Of a stretch of DNA of 64,000 nucleotides, positions 8,257-16,971 are shown piece by piece. The stretch is taken from NCBI RefSeq assembly GCF_000277815.2, contig NC_018479.1, forward strand, positions 1-64,000. Reading direction: 5' to 3'. Position numbers and translations under genes: made by a program. Within the stretch, counting starts at the first letter, position 1, and each line of letters opens with the position of its first letter. This DNA comes from Encephalitozoon hellem ATCC 50504 (lineage: Eukaryota; Microsporidia; Unikaryonidae). The notes beneath the pieces were generated by a model, which did not search any database, was not told the origin of the DNA, and worked only from the letters and a program-made list of their open reading frames with translations.

Positions 8257-9420
8257 ATGTGTGGAGGGCTGAAGGCGGATCTGTTTGTTAGGTACAAACA
8301 AATGGAAAGAAAGCTCAGGCTCCTGGAGATAAGAGAGGCCTATGTGCGCAAGGAGATTGAGACCCTGAAAAGGGAGGAGAGGCATGGGAAAGAGGAGCTG
8401 GACAGGGTGAAGAGTGTTCCGCTGATAATGGGGCAGTTTCTGGAGCCCATTGACAACTCGACTGCGATTGTGGGGTCGACTGCGGGAAGCAACTTTGTTG
8501 TCAGGATACTGTCTACTGTCGACCGGGAGCTTCTGAGGCCAAACACTACTGTTGCGCTGCACAGACACTCAAGCGCAATTGTGGATGTGCTTCCGCCTGA
8601 GGTTGACAGCACGATTCCTGTGATGGGGGAGGAGGAGAAGCCGGATGTGACGTATGCAGATGTAGGGGGGCTTGATGTGCAGAAGCAGGAGATAAGGGAG
8701 ACTGTTGAGCTTCCGCTGCTACAGTCTGAGCTCTACAAGCAGATAGGGATTGACCCGCCGCAGGGTGTGCTGCTCTACGGGCCGCCTGGAACTGGGAAGA
8801 CCATGCTTGTGAAGGCTGTGGCAAACCACACGAAGGCCACGTTCATAAAGGTCAATGGGTCTGAGTTTGTGCAGAAGTATCTTGGGGAAGGGCCTCGGAT
8901 GGTGAGGGATGTGTTCCGGCTGGCAAGGGAGAAGGCGCCGTCGATTGTGTTTATCGACGAAGTGGACTCCATTGCAACAAAGCGATTTGATGCATCGACA
9001 TCTGCAGACAGAGAGGTCCAGCGAGTGCTCATAGAGCTTCTGAACCAGATGGACGGGTTTGACCAGGCAACGAATGTCAAGGTGATTATGGCGACGAACA
9101 GGGCGGACACGATTGACCCTGCACTGCTCAGGCCTGGGCGCTTGGACAGGAAGATAGAGTTTCCGCTCCCGGATAGAAGGCAGAAGAGGCTTGTGTTTAA
9201 TGCAATTACATCGAAGATGAGTCTGAAGGACGATGTGGACATTGAGAGTCTTGTGTGCAGGCCCGAGAGGATAAGCTGTGCAGACATCAACTCGATCTGC
9301 CAGGAGGCAGGGATGCTTGCTGTCCGCGCCAGCCGGTACATGGTTACACAGAGAGACTTTGAGGAGGCATACTCGAAGGTTGTTGAAAGAAGCGACACAC
9401 AGCCTGCATTCTATAATTAA
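8257..9420 (+). CDS. RPT3: 26S proteasome regulatory AAA-ATPase Rpt3 (subunit 6B)
   Basis: Rpt3 is one of the six ATPases of the proteasome base that unfold substrates. 387 aa: N-terminal coiled coil (about 1-45), OB domain with the near-invariant [24 protein letters not shown] domain with Walker A GPPGTGKT (about 175-182), Walker [10 protein letters not shown] (about 230-238) and the arginine-finger region [11 protein letters not shown]. The C-terminus FYN corresponds to the FYK tail of Rpt3 in other eukaryotes (an HbYX-like motif that docks into the alpha ring). The frame has an earlier ATG at 8224; I prefer 8257 because CCCTTTA lies directly upstream. Codon use is GC-rich. Confidence 0.93.
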   Translation: MCGGLKADLFVRYKQMERKLRLLEIREAYVRKEIETLKREERHGKEELDRVKSVPLIMGQFLEPIDNSTAIVGSTAGSNFVVRILSTVDRELLRPNTTVALHRHSSAIVDVLPPEVDSTIPVMGEEEKPDVTYADVGGLDVQKQEIRETVELPLLQSELYKQIGIDPPQGVLLYGPPGTGKTMLVKAVANHTKATFIKVNGSEFVQKYLGEGPRMVRDVFRLAREKAPSIVFIDEVDSIATKRFDASTSADREVQRVLIELLNQMDGFDQATNVKVIMATNRADTIDPALLRPGRLDRKIEFPLPDRRQKRLVFNAITSKMSLKDDVDIESLVCRPERISCADINSICQEAGMLAVRASRYMVTQRDFEEAYSKVVERSDTQPAFYN

Positions 9421-9494
9421 ATAGTTTGTGTTTTTCTATCGGATTGCCTGGGGCATCGAGCTTCACATGTGGTACAACAAGTAGGAAAGGTCAT

Positions 9495-10130
9495 TTAATC
9501 ATTTTTCTCCTTAGCTTTTAAGTTTTGTATTTTCTTAAGTCTAAAGAAGTCCCCTCTATCTTGCTCATCAAGTTCGGAGGCGATGTAAGAAATGGTATTT
9601 TCTAATCTTGGGATAATATTGAATTCCAAGGCATTGACTCTTCTATTGGTACTCATTAGTATAGAATTGAGGACCCTAAACGAGTTCTTTAGTGCGCACA
9701 AATCCACTAGCATCTCTAGAACTTCCAAAAACTTCTCCCTGCATTCATTCAGTGATTGCCCACTTCTATCAAGAAACAAAATAGGCTTTACATTTTCTTT
9801 CTGAAGAGTGAAAAGTGGAAGGCTTACTCCTGACACCTGCTCCACCTGGGACTTTATATAAACATTTTGTTTTTGGCATTCATACAAAAACATTTTGAGA
9901 TTGGCACCGAGGAACTCTGCTTCTGTAAGCTTAAAAAATGCGTCTTTTATCTTTTGATTAATTCCCAATTCTTTTTTGTTGTATTCTTCCTCTATTGCCC
10001 TGTATCTTACTTTCAATGCATCGCTTTTTCTCTTCAGTAGCGAATGTCCTTTTTCGGCACTTTTCTTTTTTGTTTCTATTGTTCTTAGGTTCATTCTTGT
10101 AGGAAACACAGGTAACCTTTGACCCGACAT
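9495..10130 (-). CDS. VMA8: V-type ATPase subunit D (Vma8)
   Basis: Subunit D is the central-stalk rotor of the V1 sector that links ATP hydrolysis to proton pumping. 211 aa starting MSGQRLPVFPTRM, the family-typical N-terminus (an in-frame ATG seven codons upstream at 10151 is also possible). A long N-terminal helix KKKSAEKGHSLLKRKSDAL is followed by a middle variable part, then a C-terminal helix with TNRRVNALEFNIIPRLENTI, the strongly conserved block of the family. Its base composition is clearly lower in GC than Rpt3 next door. Confidence 0.9.
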   Translation of the reverse strand: MSGQRLPVFPTRMNLRTIETKKKSAEKGHSLLKRKSDALKVRYRAIEEEYNKKELGINQKIKDAFFKLTEAEFLGANLKMFLYECQKQNVYIKSQVEQVSGVSLPLFTLQKENVKPILFLDRSGQSLNECREKFLEVLEMLVDLCALKNSFRVLNSILMSTNRRVNALEFNIIPRLENTISYIASELDEQDRGDFFRLKKIQNLKAKEKND

Positions 10131-10213
10131 TTTGTGGGCTCTAATTGTCATCTAAAGAAGTAGAAAAGGTAAGCAGAAATATGTAAAAACAAACAATTTG
10201 AGAATTTTCAATC

Positions 10214-11404
10214 TTATTTACCGATAGATATTTCCCCACTGAAGACCGATCCCATATCATATACTATTCTATCATCCTTAATGTTTGGAAGTAGAAACCT
10301 TGGGACTCTATCATCATCTGTACCTTCGACAATGCTCAGCATGAAACAGTCGATTCTGGAGAGGAACTTCTTAAAGTCCTCTATGTTTTTTTCGATTCTC
10401 TTAATCTCACTCTCGTGTTTGTTGTTAAAGTGATTAAATATAAACTTTTCACTTTCAAATGACTTTCCACAGAATCCGCATTTATAATGGTTTTCGTTAA
10501 CAATTGTAGTCATGTTGTTAAGCTCTTCTTCCTTGGTTTTTGCACTGAGATACCCGAATCCTCTATAATTGCACAAAAATTCTCTTCTTCTTGATGCTGC
10601 ATCTGTTTCTTTGTGGTTTCTGCATCCCATCATCATCTCGAGAGGATCATCATACTGATGTGCACATGTGTAGCAATAGAGAAATATGTTTCTAAGTGCT
10701 CCACAAATGAATTCTGCGGTATTCTGATTTACAGAGGTATTTCCTAGTGTTAATGAATATTTTTTGAGTACTTCTTCTTCATTTATGTCAAAAATCTTAC
10801 ACATGGAATCGAATATTGACCTTGCCATTGAGTAATCACCGCCTCCAGGCAATATTTCGGGTTCCTTTACCCCAGAAACGTCAAATTCTTCGATTTCTAT
10901 TCCCAGTCCTCTGTCAAAAATAGATTTCATGAATTTTATAGAATCTTCTACACTTGCCTCCTTCTTTAGAATGATGTAGCACGTCCTAGAAAATCCATTT
11001 TGTGATGACTGCTGTTGAATCCAAAACCTCTCCAGATCTTCACATTTAAGGAGCGTAGAGCATATGACCGAGCCAGGCATGTCTTCTGGTAGATTTCTTG
11101 CTATTATGCATGGACCGTCGACCTTGAATGTGTAGATATTTTGAATGGCTTTCCTTTTTTCATCGTAAAAGGAGTCGTCCAAATACCTATATATGAACCA
11201 TTCTTTTTTGATGTTTCTATCAAACACCTCAGGAATCCTTCTTCTATAGTAATTTACATTATAATCCTCGTATGACTGAGTAGGTAGAAGAACCCTCAAT
11301 TCTTCTTTGGTGACAAGTTTCTGCTGCTTCAGTAAGAAGAATATGTCAATTTTATCGACCAGGTTTTGCCTTGAGTCCATTTTCACAACAAGGGTTTCGG
11401 CCAT
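10214..11404 (-). CDS. ARS2/SERRATE-like zinc-finger RNA-processing factor
   Basis: ARS2/SERRATE links the nuclear cap-binding complex to RNA processing or decay. The 396-aa protein shows family-like features in order. An N-terminal YNVNYYRRRIPEVFDR...KEWFIYRY block resembles the ARS2 YN.YK..FRR....F...EWF.YH region. An RRM-like core follows (GPCIIARNLPEDM... to TCYIILKK). A YCYTCAHQYDDPLEMM...NH segment comes next, then a C2H2-type finger HYKCGFCGKSFESEKFIFNHFNNKHESEI near residues 307-335 that mirrors the ARS2 finger W.C...GK.F....FV..H...KH. It is about half the length of animal ARS2. The call rests on motif order, not a search. ATG at 11402-11404. Confidence 0.6.
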   Translation of the reverse strand: MAETLVVKMDSRQNLVDKIDIFFLLKQQKLVTKEELRVLLPTQSYEDYNVNYYRRRIPEVFDRNIKKEWFIYRYLDDSFYDEKRKAIQNIYTFKVDGPCIIARNLPEDMPGSVICSTLLKCEDLERFWIQQQSSQNGFSRTCYIILKKEASVEDSIKFMKSIFDRGLGIEIEEFDVSGVKEPEILPGGGDYSMARSIFDSMCKIFDINEEEVLKKYSLTLGNTSVNQNTAEFICGALRNIFLYCYTCAHQYDDPLEMMMGCRNHKETDAASRRREFLCNYRGFGYLSAKTKEEELNNMTTIVNENHYKCGFCGKSFESEKFIFNHFNNKHESEIKRIEKNIEDFKKFLSRIDCFMLSIVEGTDDDRVPRFLLPNIKDDRIVYDMGSVFSGEISIGK

Positions 11405-11440
11405 TAGCTAGACTTATTTTTCTTGGGCAATAAGACAAAA

Positions 11441-11513
11441 CGCCTTTGGAGAGACTCGAACTCTCGATCTTTCGGTTAACAGCCGAACGCGTTAACCACT
11501 GCGCTACAAAGGC
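11441..11513 (-). tRNA. tRNA-Asn (anticodon GTT)
   Basis: The 73-nt minus-strand sequence folds as a cloverleaf. Acceptor GCCTTTG pairs with CAAAGGC, leaving G as discriminator base. The anticodon stem is TTCGG/CCGAA with loop CTGTTAA, giving anticodon GTT. The T arm is GAGAG-TTCGAGT-CTCTC. No intron. It sits between the ARS2-like gene and RPL23A. Confidence 0.95.
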
Positions 11514-11588
11514 TACTATCCGCAGCACACCGTCCAAACTGCCTAACACTCACACACACATATCCAAAACAAAAAACCCTTCCGCCAT

Positions 11589-11594
11589 CCCCCC
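11589..11594 (+). promoter_or_regulatory. CCC-type start-proximal element of RPL23A
   Basis: A run of six C ends two bases before the RPL23A ATG (CCCCCCTAATG). CCC- or GGG-like signals just upstream of start codons have been described for microsporidia, and the same layout recurs at many genes of this window. Confidence 0.5.
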
Positions 11595-11596
11595 TA

Positions 11597-11914
11597 ATGG
11601 ATACACTCGAAAAGAACTCTAACCACTCTAGAGTCCTCATCCCAAAACTCCAAAGGAACACTCCCCATGACATAATACTCTACGCCCTTACAACAGAAAA
11701 GGCTGCAAGGTGCATGGAGCAGTTCAACACCCTGGTCTTCTACGTCGAGAAGACATCTACTAAGCCTGAGATCAGAGATGCTGTTACTAAGCTCTACGGA
11801 TTCAAGGTCAAGAAGGTCAACACCCTGATCAACAAGCATGGGAAGAAGGCATACGTCCGATTTGTTGAAGAGGGCGCTGCTCTTGAAATCGCTAGCAAAA
11901 TAGGTGCAATCTGA
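11597..11914 (+). CDS. RPL23A: 60S ribosomal protein L23A (uL23)
   Basis: A 105-aa minimal uL23, lacking the long basic N-terminal extension found in animals. It has the family blocks: PHDIILYALTTEKAARCMEQFNTLVFYVEKTSTKPEIRDAV, LYGFKVKKVNTLI and GKKAYVRF. uL23 sits at the polypeptide exit tunnel and binds SRP and nascent-chain factors. The SRP receptor subunit gene follows convergently at 73 bp. Confidence 0.93.
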   Translation: MDTLEKNSNHSRVLIPKLQRNTPHDIILYALTTEKAARCMEQFNTLVFYVEKTSTKPEIRDAVTKLYGFKVKKVNTLINKHGKKAYVRFVEEGAALEIASKIGAI

Positions 11915-11987
11915 ATTAAATTTATTTTTCAGTTTTACATTCTCACTCAGAAGAGTAAATTTATTTTTCCTCTTAAGTAAAAAAAAT

Positions 11988-13262
11988 TCAAGAGGACATG
12001 AGGCTGTTCACAATATCTTCTGATCCTATGCTTGACAAATCTGAGTTTGATTGCCCAACACCTAGGAACAAGATGGGTGCGTGAGAAGAAAAGGCCATGT
12101 TCAAAATCTGCCCTATTTTGTTATCTACTGTATCAACTTTAGTAAGAAGTATACTGTCAATTCTTTTTGACTGGCCCGCATCCCCAATAGCCTTGTTAAA
12201 CTCCCTAATATGGTCCAAGCTGTCGGATCCAACTAAGGCCTCTCCTACATATATGATATGGTCGGGACCATTGATCCTTATCAGCTTAGTAAGAGATGCC
12301 ATTAGATTCTTTTTGTTGTGCATTCTCCCTGCTGTATCAATCAGAATAACGTCATATCCTTCGTGCTGGGCTTCCTGGATGGCACATCTTGCCACAGATG
12401 CATCATCTTTTCCATATCCCTTTTCGTAGAACCCAACCAGATGGCCCCCAAGTTTGAATCTTTCCACATGAATCTTGAGTTGTTCGATAGCTCCTGCCCT
12501 AAATGTATCGCATGCAGCTATATATACCTTGAGTTTGTTTTGTAGTAGCCAATAGCATATCTTAGCCAATGATGTGCTTTTTCCAACTCCATTAACCCCC
12601 ACAAAACAAATAGAAAACACACCTTTGTGCTTTTTTATTCTATCAAGCATCTTCTCGTGATCTACTGATGGAATAAGCCTACTAAGAACTCCTGACATCT
12701 TCTCTTTAAATATTTTTTCAGAAACACTTTCTAATCCCTCCTCTTCCAACTCCATCGTGATATTCTCCACAAGTGTTTTGGTTATTTGATAGCTCACATT
12801 CTTACCTATTAAATGTGTGGTCATCCTGTCCTTAAGCTCGCTTACCTGTATTTTGTCTCTAAATAATCCGAATGCCTTTTGGACTGTTGCTTTCCTGATG
12901 ACTTCAACAAGATTGCTTATTCTGCTTGAAGATGTGGAGTAATCTAGCTCCTCTTCATTTCCTACTTCTTCCCATTTTCTTCCTTTCGCGCCATTTCCCA
13001 ATTTCTTTTTGCTTTCGGTTGTTCTTTGCTCATTTTTACTCAGATAATCATCAATGGTTGCCTTTAGATTAGGAGTTCTTGATAGGCTCAGATATACAGT
13101 CGGGCCTCTGATCTCATATTCCATGATCTGATTTCGGATTTTCCTTGATCCGATAAGTTTAGATGTATCCAGAGACGTTATTATCTGGTTAAGATGCTCA
13201 GGTGCTCTTCCTTCTTCATGAATAACTAAGCCTCTTTTGTTGAATACGCAAAAGTACCCCAT
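11988..13262 (-). CDS. SRPR: Signal recognition particle receptor subunit alpha (SRalpha)
   Basis: SRalpha is the ER-membrane GTPase that receives SRP-ribosome complexes. 424 aa: N-terminal longin-like SRX domain (about 1-75), a charged linker (75-110), a helical N domain, then the SRP-type GTPase. P-loop GVNGVGKST at 222-230, DTFRAGA at 252-258, DTAGR at 309-313, TKVD at 374-377, and a C-terminal LGVGQ..SDL. It is shorter than yeast or human SRalpha (about 620-640 aa), mainly from a shortened linker. The ATG at 13260-13262 is preceded on its strand by CCCTTAA. Confidence 0.93.
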   Translation of the reverse strand: MGYFCVFNKRGLVIHEEGRAPEHLNQIITSLDTSKLIGSRKIRNQIMEYEIRGPTVYLSLSRTPNLKATIDDYLSKNEQRTTESKKKLGNGAKGRKWEEVGNEEELDYSTSSSRISNLVEVIRKATVQKAFGLFRDKIQVSELKDRMTTHLIGKNVSYQITKTLVENITMELEEEGLESVSEKIFKEKMSGVLSRLIPSVDHEKMLDRIKKHKGVFSICFVGVNGVGKSTSLAKICYWLLQNKLKVYIAACDTFRAGAIEQLKIHVERFKLGGHLVGFYEKGYGKDDASVARCAIQEAQHEGYDVILIDTAGRMHNKKNLMASLTKLIRINGPDHIIYVGEALVGSDSLDHIREFNKAIGDAGQSKRIDSILLTKVDTVDNKIGQILNMAFSSHAPILFLGVGQSNSDLSSIGSEDIVNSLMSS

Positions 13263-13316
13263 TTAAGGGCATGATCCTGGAGACTTTTTAAGACCATTAG
13301 CATTTCTTAGGCTTAC

Positions 13317-13910
13317 CTATTCTCTATATTCCTCTACAATCATTGTACTTCCATTAGACATAAACAATCCGTGCTCAACAACACCGCAGATGCCCTTACA
13401 TTCGGATATAAAGTCTAAGTCGTACTCTACATCAACTATGCAATTTCCCAAGTCAGTAATTAGTGGCCCCACCTTCCCGGTGGATCTCCTCAGCCAGTAT
13501 TTTAGTCTGTATTCTCTGAGAACTGAAATAAACTTCATAATAGATGTTGGAATAATTTCAATAGGAACAAGGCAGCCATCGAATCTTTCTTTGTACTTAT
13601 GTCTCTGAACTATTATGATGGTCTCCTTGGCCATGGAGTGAAGTAGCTTTTCTGTAGTCAAGGCTCCTCCTCCTCCTTTAATCACGTTTCCATTTTTGTC
13701 AAAATAGTCCGCTCCGTCTATGTACAAGTCCAAGGCTTCATGAGCCAAGGGATTTGACACCACAAAGCCCTTTTCACTAAGAACCAATGCCGTCTGGATG
13801 CTTGAAGGAACGTATACGATATCATCATACAGTGCCTCTATGTATCTCTCGATAGTAGTTCCAGTTCCAATACCAACTGCTATCCTGCCCTTAGAGAATT
13901 CTTGCTCCAT
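13317..13910 (-). CDS. RPI: Ribose-5-phosphate isomerase (RpiA type)
   Basis: It interconverts ribose-5-phosphate and ribulose-5-phosphate in the pentose-phosphate pathway. 197 aa, with the RpiA motifs VGIGTGTT (12-19), DLYIDGADYFD (61-71) with the catalytic Asp region DGAD, and KGGGGALTTEKLL (78-90), and late VEHGLF. Family members are normally 220-260 aa; here the N-terminal helix before the VG.GTGTT loop is very short and the C-terminal domain is trimmed. The cytosolic pathway should supply ribose-5-phosphate for nucleotide salvage. Confidence 0.9.
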   Translation of the reverse strand: MEQEFSKGRIAVGIGTGTTIERYIEALYDDIVYVPSSIQTALVLSEKGFVVSNPLAHEALDLYIDGADYFDKNGNVIKGGGGALTTEKLLHSMAKETIIIVQRHKYKERFDGCLVPIEIIPTSIMKFISVLREYRLKYWLRRSTGKVGPLITDLGNCIVDVEYDLDFISECKGICGVVEHGLFMSNGSTMIVEEYRE

Positions 13911-14067
13911 GCGATTACAGAAAATCAGAACTATAAGCAGTAAAAGGAGAGACTGCCAATAATAGACACCTGTGATTATGCATAATAGACATTTCTGTCA
14001 ACCTTAATACATTTCTAACACTTATTGGTAGAACATCAGTGAACATAGGATAGCCAAAAAACGTGAT

Positions 14068-15174
14068 TTATTTAACACACTTCTTGATTCGACGTACAAC
14101 ATCACAACCATATCCAACAATGCTTGATGCATCCAAGCCCTCTCGAGGAGTTACTTCAATAACTCCAGAAATTCGGTCTATCTTACCCCACAGTCGACCT
14201 TCAACTATAAACTCTCCAAGATCTTTCTCAATGTATTCCACACTCACTCCAAATGTTTGTGCCATATTTTCAAGCAGCATCAACCGGTAACTTTCGAGGA
14301 CCTGTCCGTACACACGTAGCCGCATCTCCCGACAAAATAGATTTACAAATCTCCCAACAAATACATCGTCTTGGAGAGATTTACAGAACAGATACAAATC
14401 ATTCATAAAACCCCCATAGTTGCATTCAAACAGAGAAGTCGCTAGCTGCACACCAAGTTTCTCAGAGCTTCCCATCACATCACTACACTTGAGAATTCGT
14501 GTCTCAATTTCCTTTCTTTCGAATCCAAGGAGGCCGCAGAATATCATATACCGCACAGCTCGCGAATAGCTCACCACTTCACTTGATTCAAATGATGGCA
14601 ACACTTCACTAAACAAAACACCTGCTTCCTTGAATTGTCTCGCCATCATCCGGAATACTCCTTTATATACCTTGTACCTATTTCTCCTATCCCAATCGCA
14701 TCCTCTTTCATACGTATCATCTGCCATATCAATACTCTCCTCAACGACCTTCTTGTCTCCTATAATCAGTCCCATTCTTGCCTTGCAAAGAAAAATGTCC
14801 ATCTTCAACGATAGTGACATGTCATCTCTTATAAGCTTTCGCATCCACTCAAATCCGCTTTTTGTATCCATTATCTGGCAGTATAACTCTGCAATCCTTC
14901 GATCGACTTCACCTCTATACGTCTCGTTATCTGTCTCTTCCCTTCGAAGTTCCTCAAGCTCTTCAACTTTCTTATTCTTGAGGTTAAGTAGCGATTCCAT
15001 TCGCTCGTGGTCAGGCTCCAGCACTTTTTTCTCCACGAGAAACTTGTAGAGGTCGTACATGCACTTATCAACAAGAAGCCTCTCGAGCTCTTTCTTGGCC
15101 TCAGGCTTACCTAGCTTTGTCTCATGTATCAGGTCGTGGATGAGTAGTGTTGGCTCCTTGAAGTTAAAGTCCAT
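14068..15174 (-). CDS. RPN7: 26S proteasome lid subunit Rpn7
   Basis: Rpn7 is a PCI-domain scaffold of the 19S lid. The 368-aa protein is all-helical, with an N-terminal solenoid (GFEWMRKLIRDDMSL near residue 120, where other Rpn7 proteins have similar sequence) and a C-terminal winged-helix PCI end (FGVSVEYIEKDLGEFIVEGRLWGKIDRISGVIEV). The start ATG at 15172-15174 gives MDFNFKEPTL; the frame is open 30 codons further but that would run towards the tRNA-Val gene. With Rpt3, Rpn10 and alpha1, four proteasome genes lie in this window. Confidence 0.85.
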   Translation of the reverse strand: MDFNFKEPTLLIHDLIHETKLGKPEAKKELERLLVDKCMYDLYKFLVEKKVLEPDHERMESLLNLKNKKVEELEELRREETDNETYRGEVDRRIAELYCQIMDTKSGFEWMRKLIRDDMSLSLKMDIFLCKARMGLIIGDKKVVEESIDMADDTYERGCDWDRRNRYKVYKGVFRMMARQFKEAGVLFSEVLPSFESSEVVSYSRAVRYMIFCGLLGFERKEIETRILKCSDVMGSSEKLGVQLATSLFECNYGGFMNDLYLFCKSLQDDVFVGRFVNLFCREMRLRVYGQVLESYRLMLLENMAQTFGVSVEYIEKDLGEFIVEGRLWGKIDRISGVIEVTPREGLDASSIVGYGCDVVRRIKKCVK

Positions 15175-15231
15175 GGGTATGCGGCCAATATCGATTTTAA
15201 TACAAACACCAATGGCATATAAAAACAAAAG

Positions 15232-15304
15232 TGCTTTTGCTCGGGTTCGAACCGAGGACCTCATCCGTGTGAAGGATACGTGATAACCACTACACTACAA
15301 AAGC
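15232..15304 (-). tRNA. tRNA-Val (anticodon CAC)
   Basis: A 73-nt cloverleaf on the minus strand. Acceptor GCTTTTG pairs with CAAAAGC, discriminator A. Anticodon stem TATCC/GGATG (last pair weak) encloses loop TTCACAC, so the anticodon is CAC, reading GTG. T arm CTCGG-TTCGAAC-CCGAG. No intron. Confidence 0.93.
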
Positions 15305-15372
15305 TTGCTCTCTCGGAGCCGGAACACCACCTGTACTCGATTACGCCCATTATATCTGCTAAAAGCTTAAAT

Positions 15373-15375
15373 CCC
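15373..15375 (+). promoter_or_regulatory. CCC-type start-proximal element of PRP31
   Basis: The sequence CCCTTAATG places a CCC triplet three bases before the chosen PRP31 start. The same CCCTTAATG string precedes the histone-fold gene at 34604, and CCCTTTAATG precedes RPT3. It supports the internal ATG at 15379 as the start. Confidence 0.45.
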
Positions 15376-15378
15376 TTA

Positions 15379-16164
15379 ATGGATGATGTAATTCAAACAT
15401 ATAAAGAAAATCTAAAAGAGATACACAGGATCAAGGATGAAATAAAAACCATGCTTTTTCTTGAAGATGATTTGGAGTGCTTAGATAACTTTTTGTCGGT
15501 ATGCTGTGTAATTACATCACTGAATGAGGGAAGGAAAGTGGAGGATATAGAAGAGCTCCCACATGCTATGGAAATCGAAATGATAATCACTATAGGAAGA
15601 TCACTGGCCTCAGAGGAAAGAAAAGACCTTATTTCAAAACTCGAAAAGATTAAAGCTACTACTGTTGAGGTAGACAAAACCAAGAACATTTTCAGGACTA
15701 GATTCAGATATCTCCAGAGCCTGCTAGGCGATGAACTTCTCTTCAAGCTTCTTGTGGAAACAGGAAGTCTTTTTCTCTTAACAAAGGCAATTCCATCAGA
15801 AGTAATGAAGTACGGCATTAATACGTATGGGTCACCATTACTATCTCAGCATCCATTAGTTACCAAGGCATCACCAAAAAACCAAGAAAAGCTTCTCAGG
15901 AAGCTTTGCTGCAAGGTTACAATTGCAGCCAAGCTGGATTTCTGCGAAAGTAACTTTGAAATAGATTTTTCTGAACAAATGGAAAGGATTTTCAACAATC
16001 TTGAGAACAATACAAAGCAAGAGGGATCTATTCTGAAGGTGCCACTTGCAAGAAAGGAAACAAGGCGTGGTGGGATAAAGGCAAGACGAAAGAGAAGCGG
16101 GTCTTTGCCACAGAAAAAAAGAAGGTTTTTGAAACTTGATCCCAATGGAGACGATGAGTCATGA
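15379..16164 (+). CDS. PRP31: U4/U6 snRNP protein Prp31
   Basis: Prp31 binds the 15.5K protein-U4 RNA complex and is needed for tri-snRNP formation. 261 aa: a helical coiled-coil region (about 1-110), then a Nop domain with LLVETGSLFLLTKAIPSEVMKYG, a tail of KNQEKLLRKLCCKVTIAAKLDF and EQMERIFNNL, then RRGGIKARRKRSG. The last part matches the Prp31-specific KKRGGRR.RKMKER motif that separates it from Nop56/58. It is about half the yeast length. The frame is open upstream into the tRNA-Val gene, so the CCCTTA-preceded ATG at 15379 is chosen. Confidence 0.8.
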   Translation: MDDVIQTYKENLKEIHRIKDEIKTMLFLEDDLECLDNFLSVCCVITSLNEGRKVEDIEELPHAMEIEMIITIGRSLASEERKDLISKLEKIKATTVEVDKTKNIFRTRFRYLQSLLGDELLFKLLVETGSLFLLTKAIPSEVMKYGINTYGSPLLSQHPLVTKASPKNQEKLLRKLCCKVTIAAKLDFCESNFEIDFSEQMERIFNNLENNTKQEGSILKVPLARKETRRGGIKARRKRSGSLPQKKRRFLKLDPNGDDES

Positions 16165-16894
16165 TCAAAGAAATTTTCATCCCATGATGAAAAGTATTCT
16201 AGATTTCATAAGAAGTCGTCCGGAGGGAGTGGTGGAGGAAGATCTCTCCCTGGAATTTCCTCACATGTCAAAGGTAGATGTCGCAAAGGAGTTGAACGAA
16301 TGTCTTAAGCGGCAAGAGATAAGTCTGTTTAGAGACAAGGGGGTTCTATACTACAAACCATCTCCAGTCAATGTAGACAATTATGAGCTTACGATATACA
16401 ACCTAGTGAGCCAGAGTGGGAATGAAGGCGTTTGGTTGAAGGTGATAAAGGACAAAACGAATATGCCGCACAACTTGATTGGAAAGGTCCTTAGAACCAT
16501 GGAAAGCAAGAGGATTATCAAGTCTGTTAAGTGTCTCAAGAACAATAGAAAGGTTTATGTTTTGTACGATCAAGTTCCTTCTGAAGAAATCACAGGAGGC
16601 ATGTGGTTTCAGGACAACGACGTAGATGCAGAGTGTGTGATTCGAGTGTTGGAAATCATACAACTGTTTTTACAAAAGAGTTTGAGCGGAAAACCAGGGC
16701 TTCCAGAATATGAAGATAACCCGACTCTGGAAGAAATAATGAATTACGTTAAAAACCTCAATATTCTGTCTGTTCCTCTAAGAATAGAGGACCTTAAAAC
16801 ATTAGTGGACATACTTGTATTTGATGGGAAAGTGGAAAAACTTCACTCGGGGGCAACAACTAGATATAGAGCCCTTGAGCGAAACACTAAATAA
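16145..16894 (+). CDS. RPC34: RNA polymerase III subunit RPC6/RPC34
   Basis: RPC34 is a tandem winged-helix subunit that contacts TFIIIB and opens promoters. 249 aa. Family blocks seen: GVLYYK, GNEGVWLKVIKDKTNM, LIGKVLRTMESKRIIKSVK, KVYVLYDQVPSEEITGGMWFQDNDVD. Starts are uncertain: ATGs at 16145, 16154 and 16184 are all in frame, and both 16145 and 16184 follow a CCC. The first two overlap the 3' end of PRP31 by 20 and 11 bp. RPC31-like (42575) and Maf1 (2375) are further Pol III components in this window. Confidence 0.85.
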   Translation: METMSHDQRNFHPMMKSILDFIRSRPEGVVEEDLSLEFPHMSKVDVAKELNECLKRQEISLFRDKGVLYYKPSPVNVDNYELTIYNLVSQSGNEGVWLKVIKDKTNMPHNLIGKVLRTMESKRIIKSVKCLKNNRKVYVLYDQVPSEEITGGMWFQDNDVDAECVIRVLEIIQLFLQKSLSGKPGLPEYEDNPTLEEIMNYVKNLNILSVPLRIEDLKTLVDILVFDGKVEKLHSGATTRYRALERNTK

Positions 16895-16971
16895 ACACCT
16901 TAGATTAAAATAAAGGCGCCTGTCCTATCCCGAAATTTTTGCTTATTTTCAATTTCTCTTGATGGGGATAA

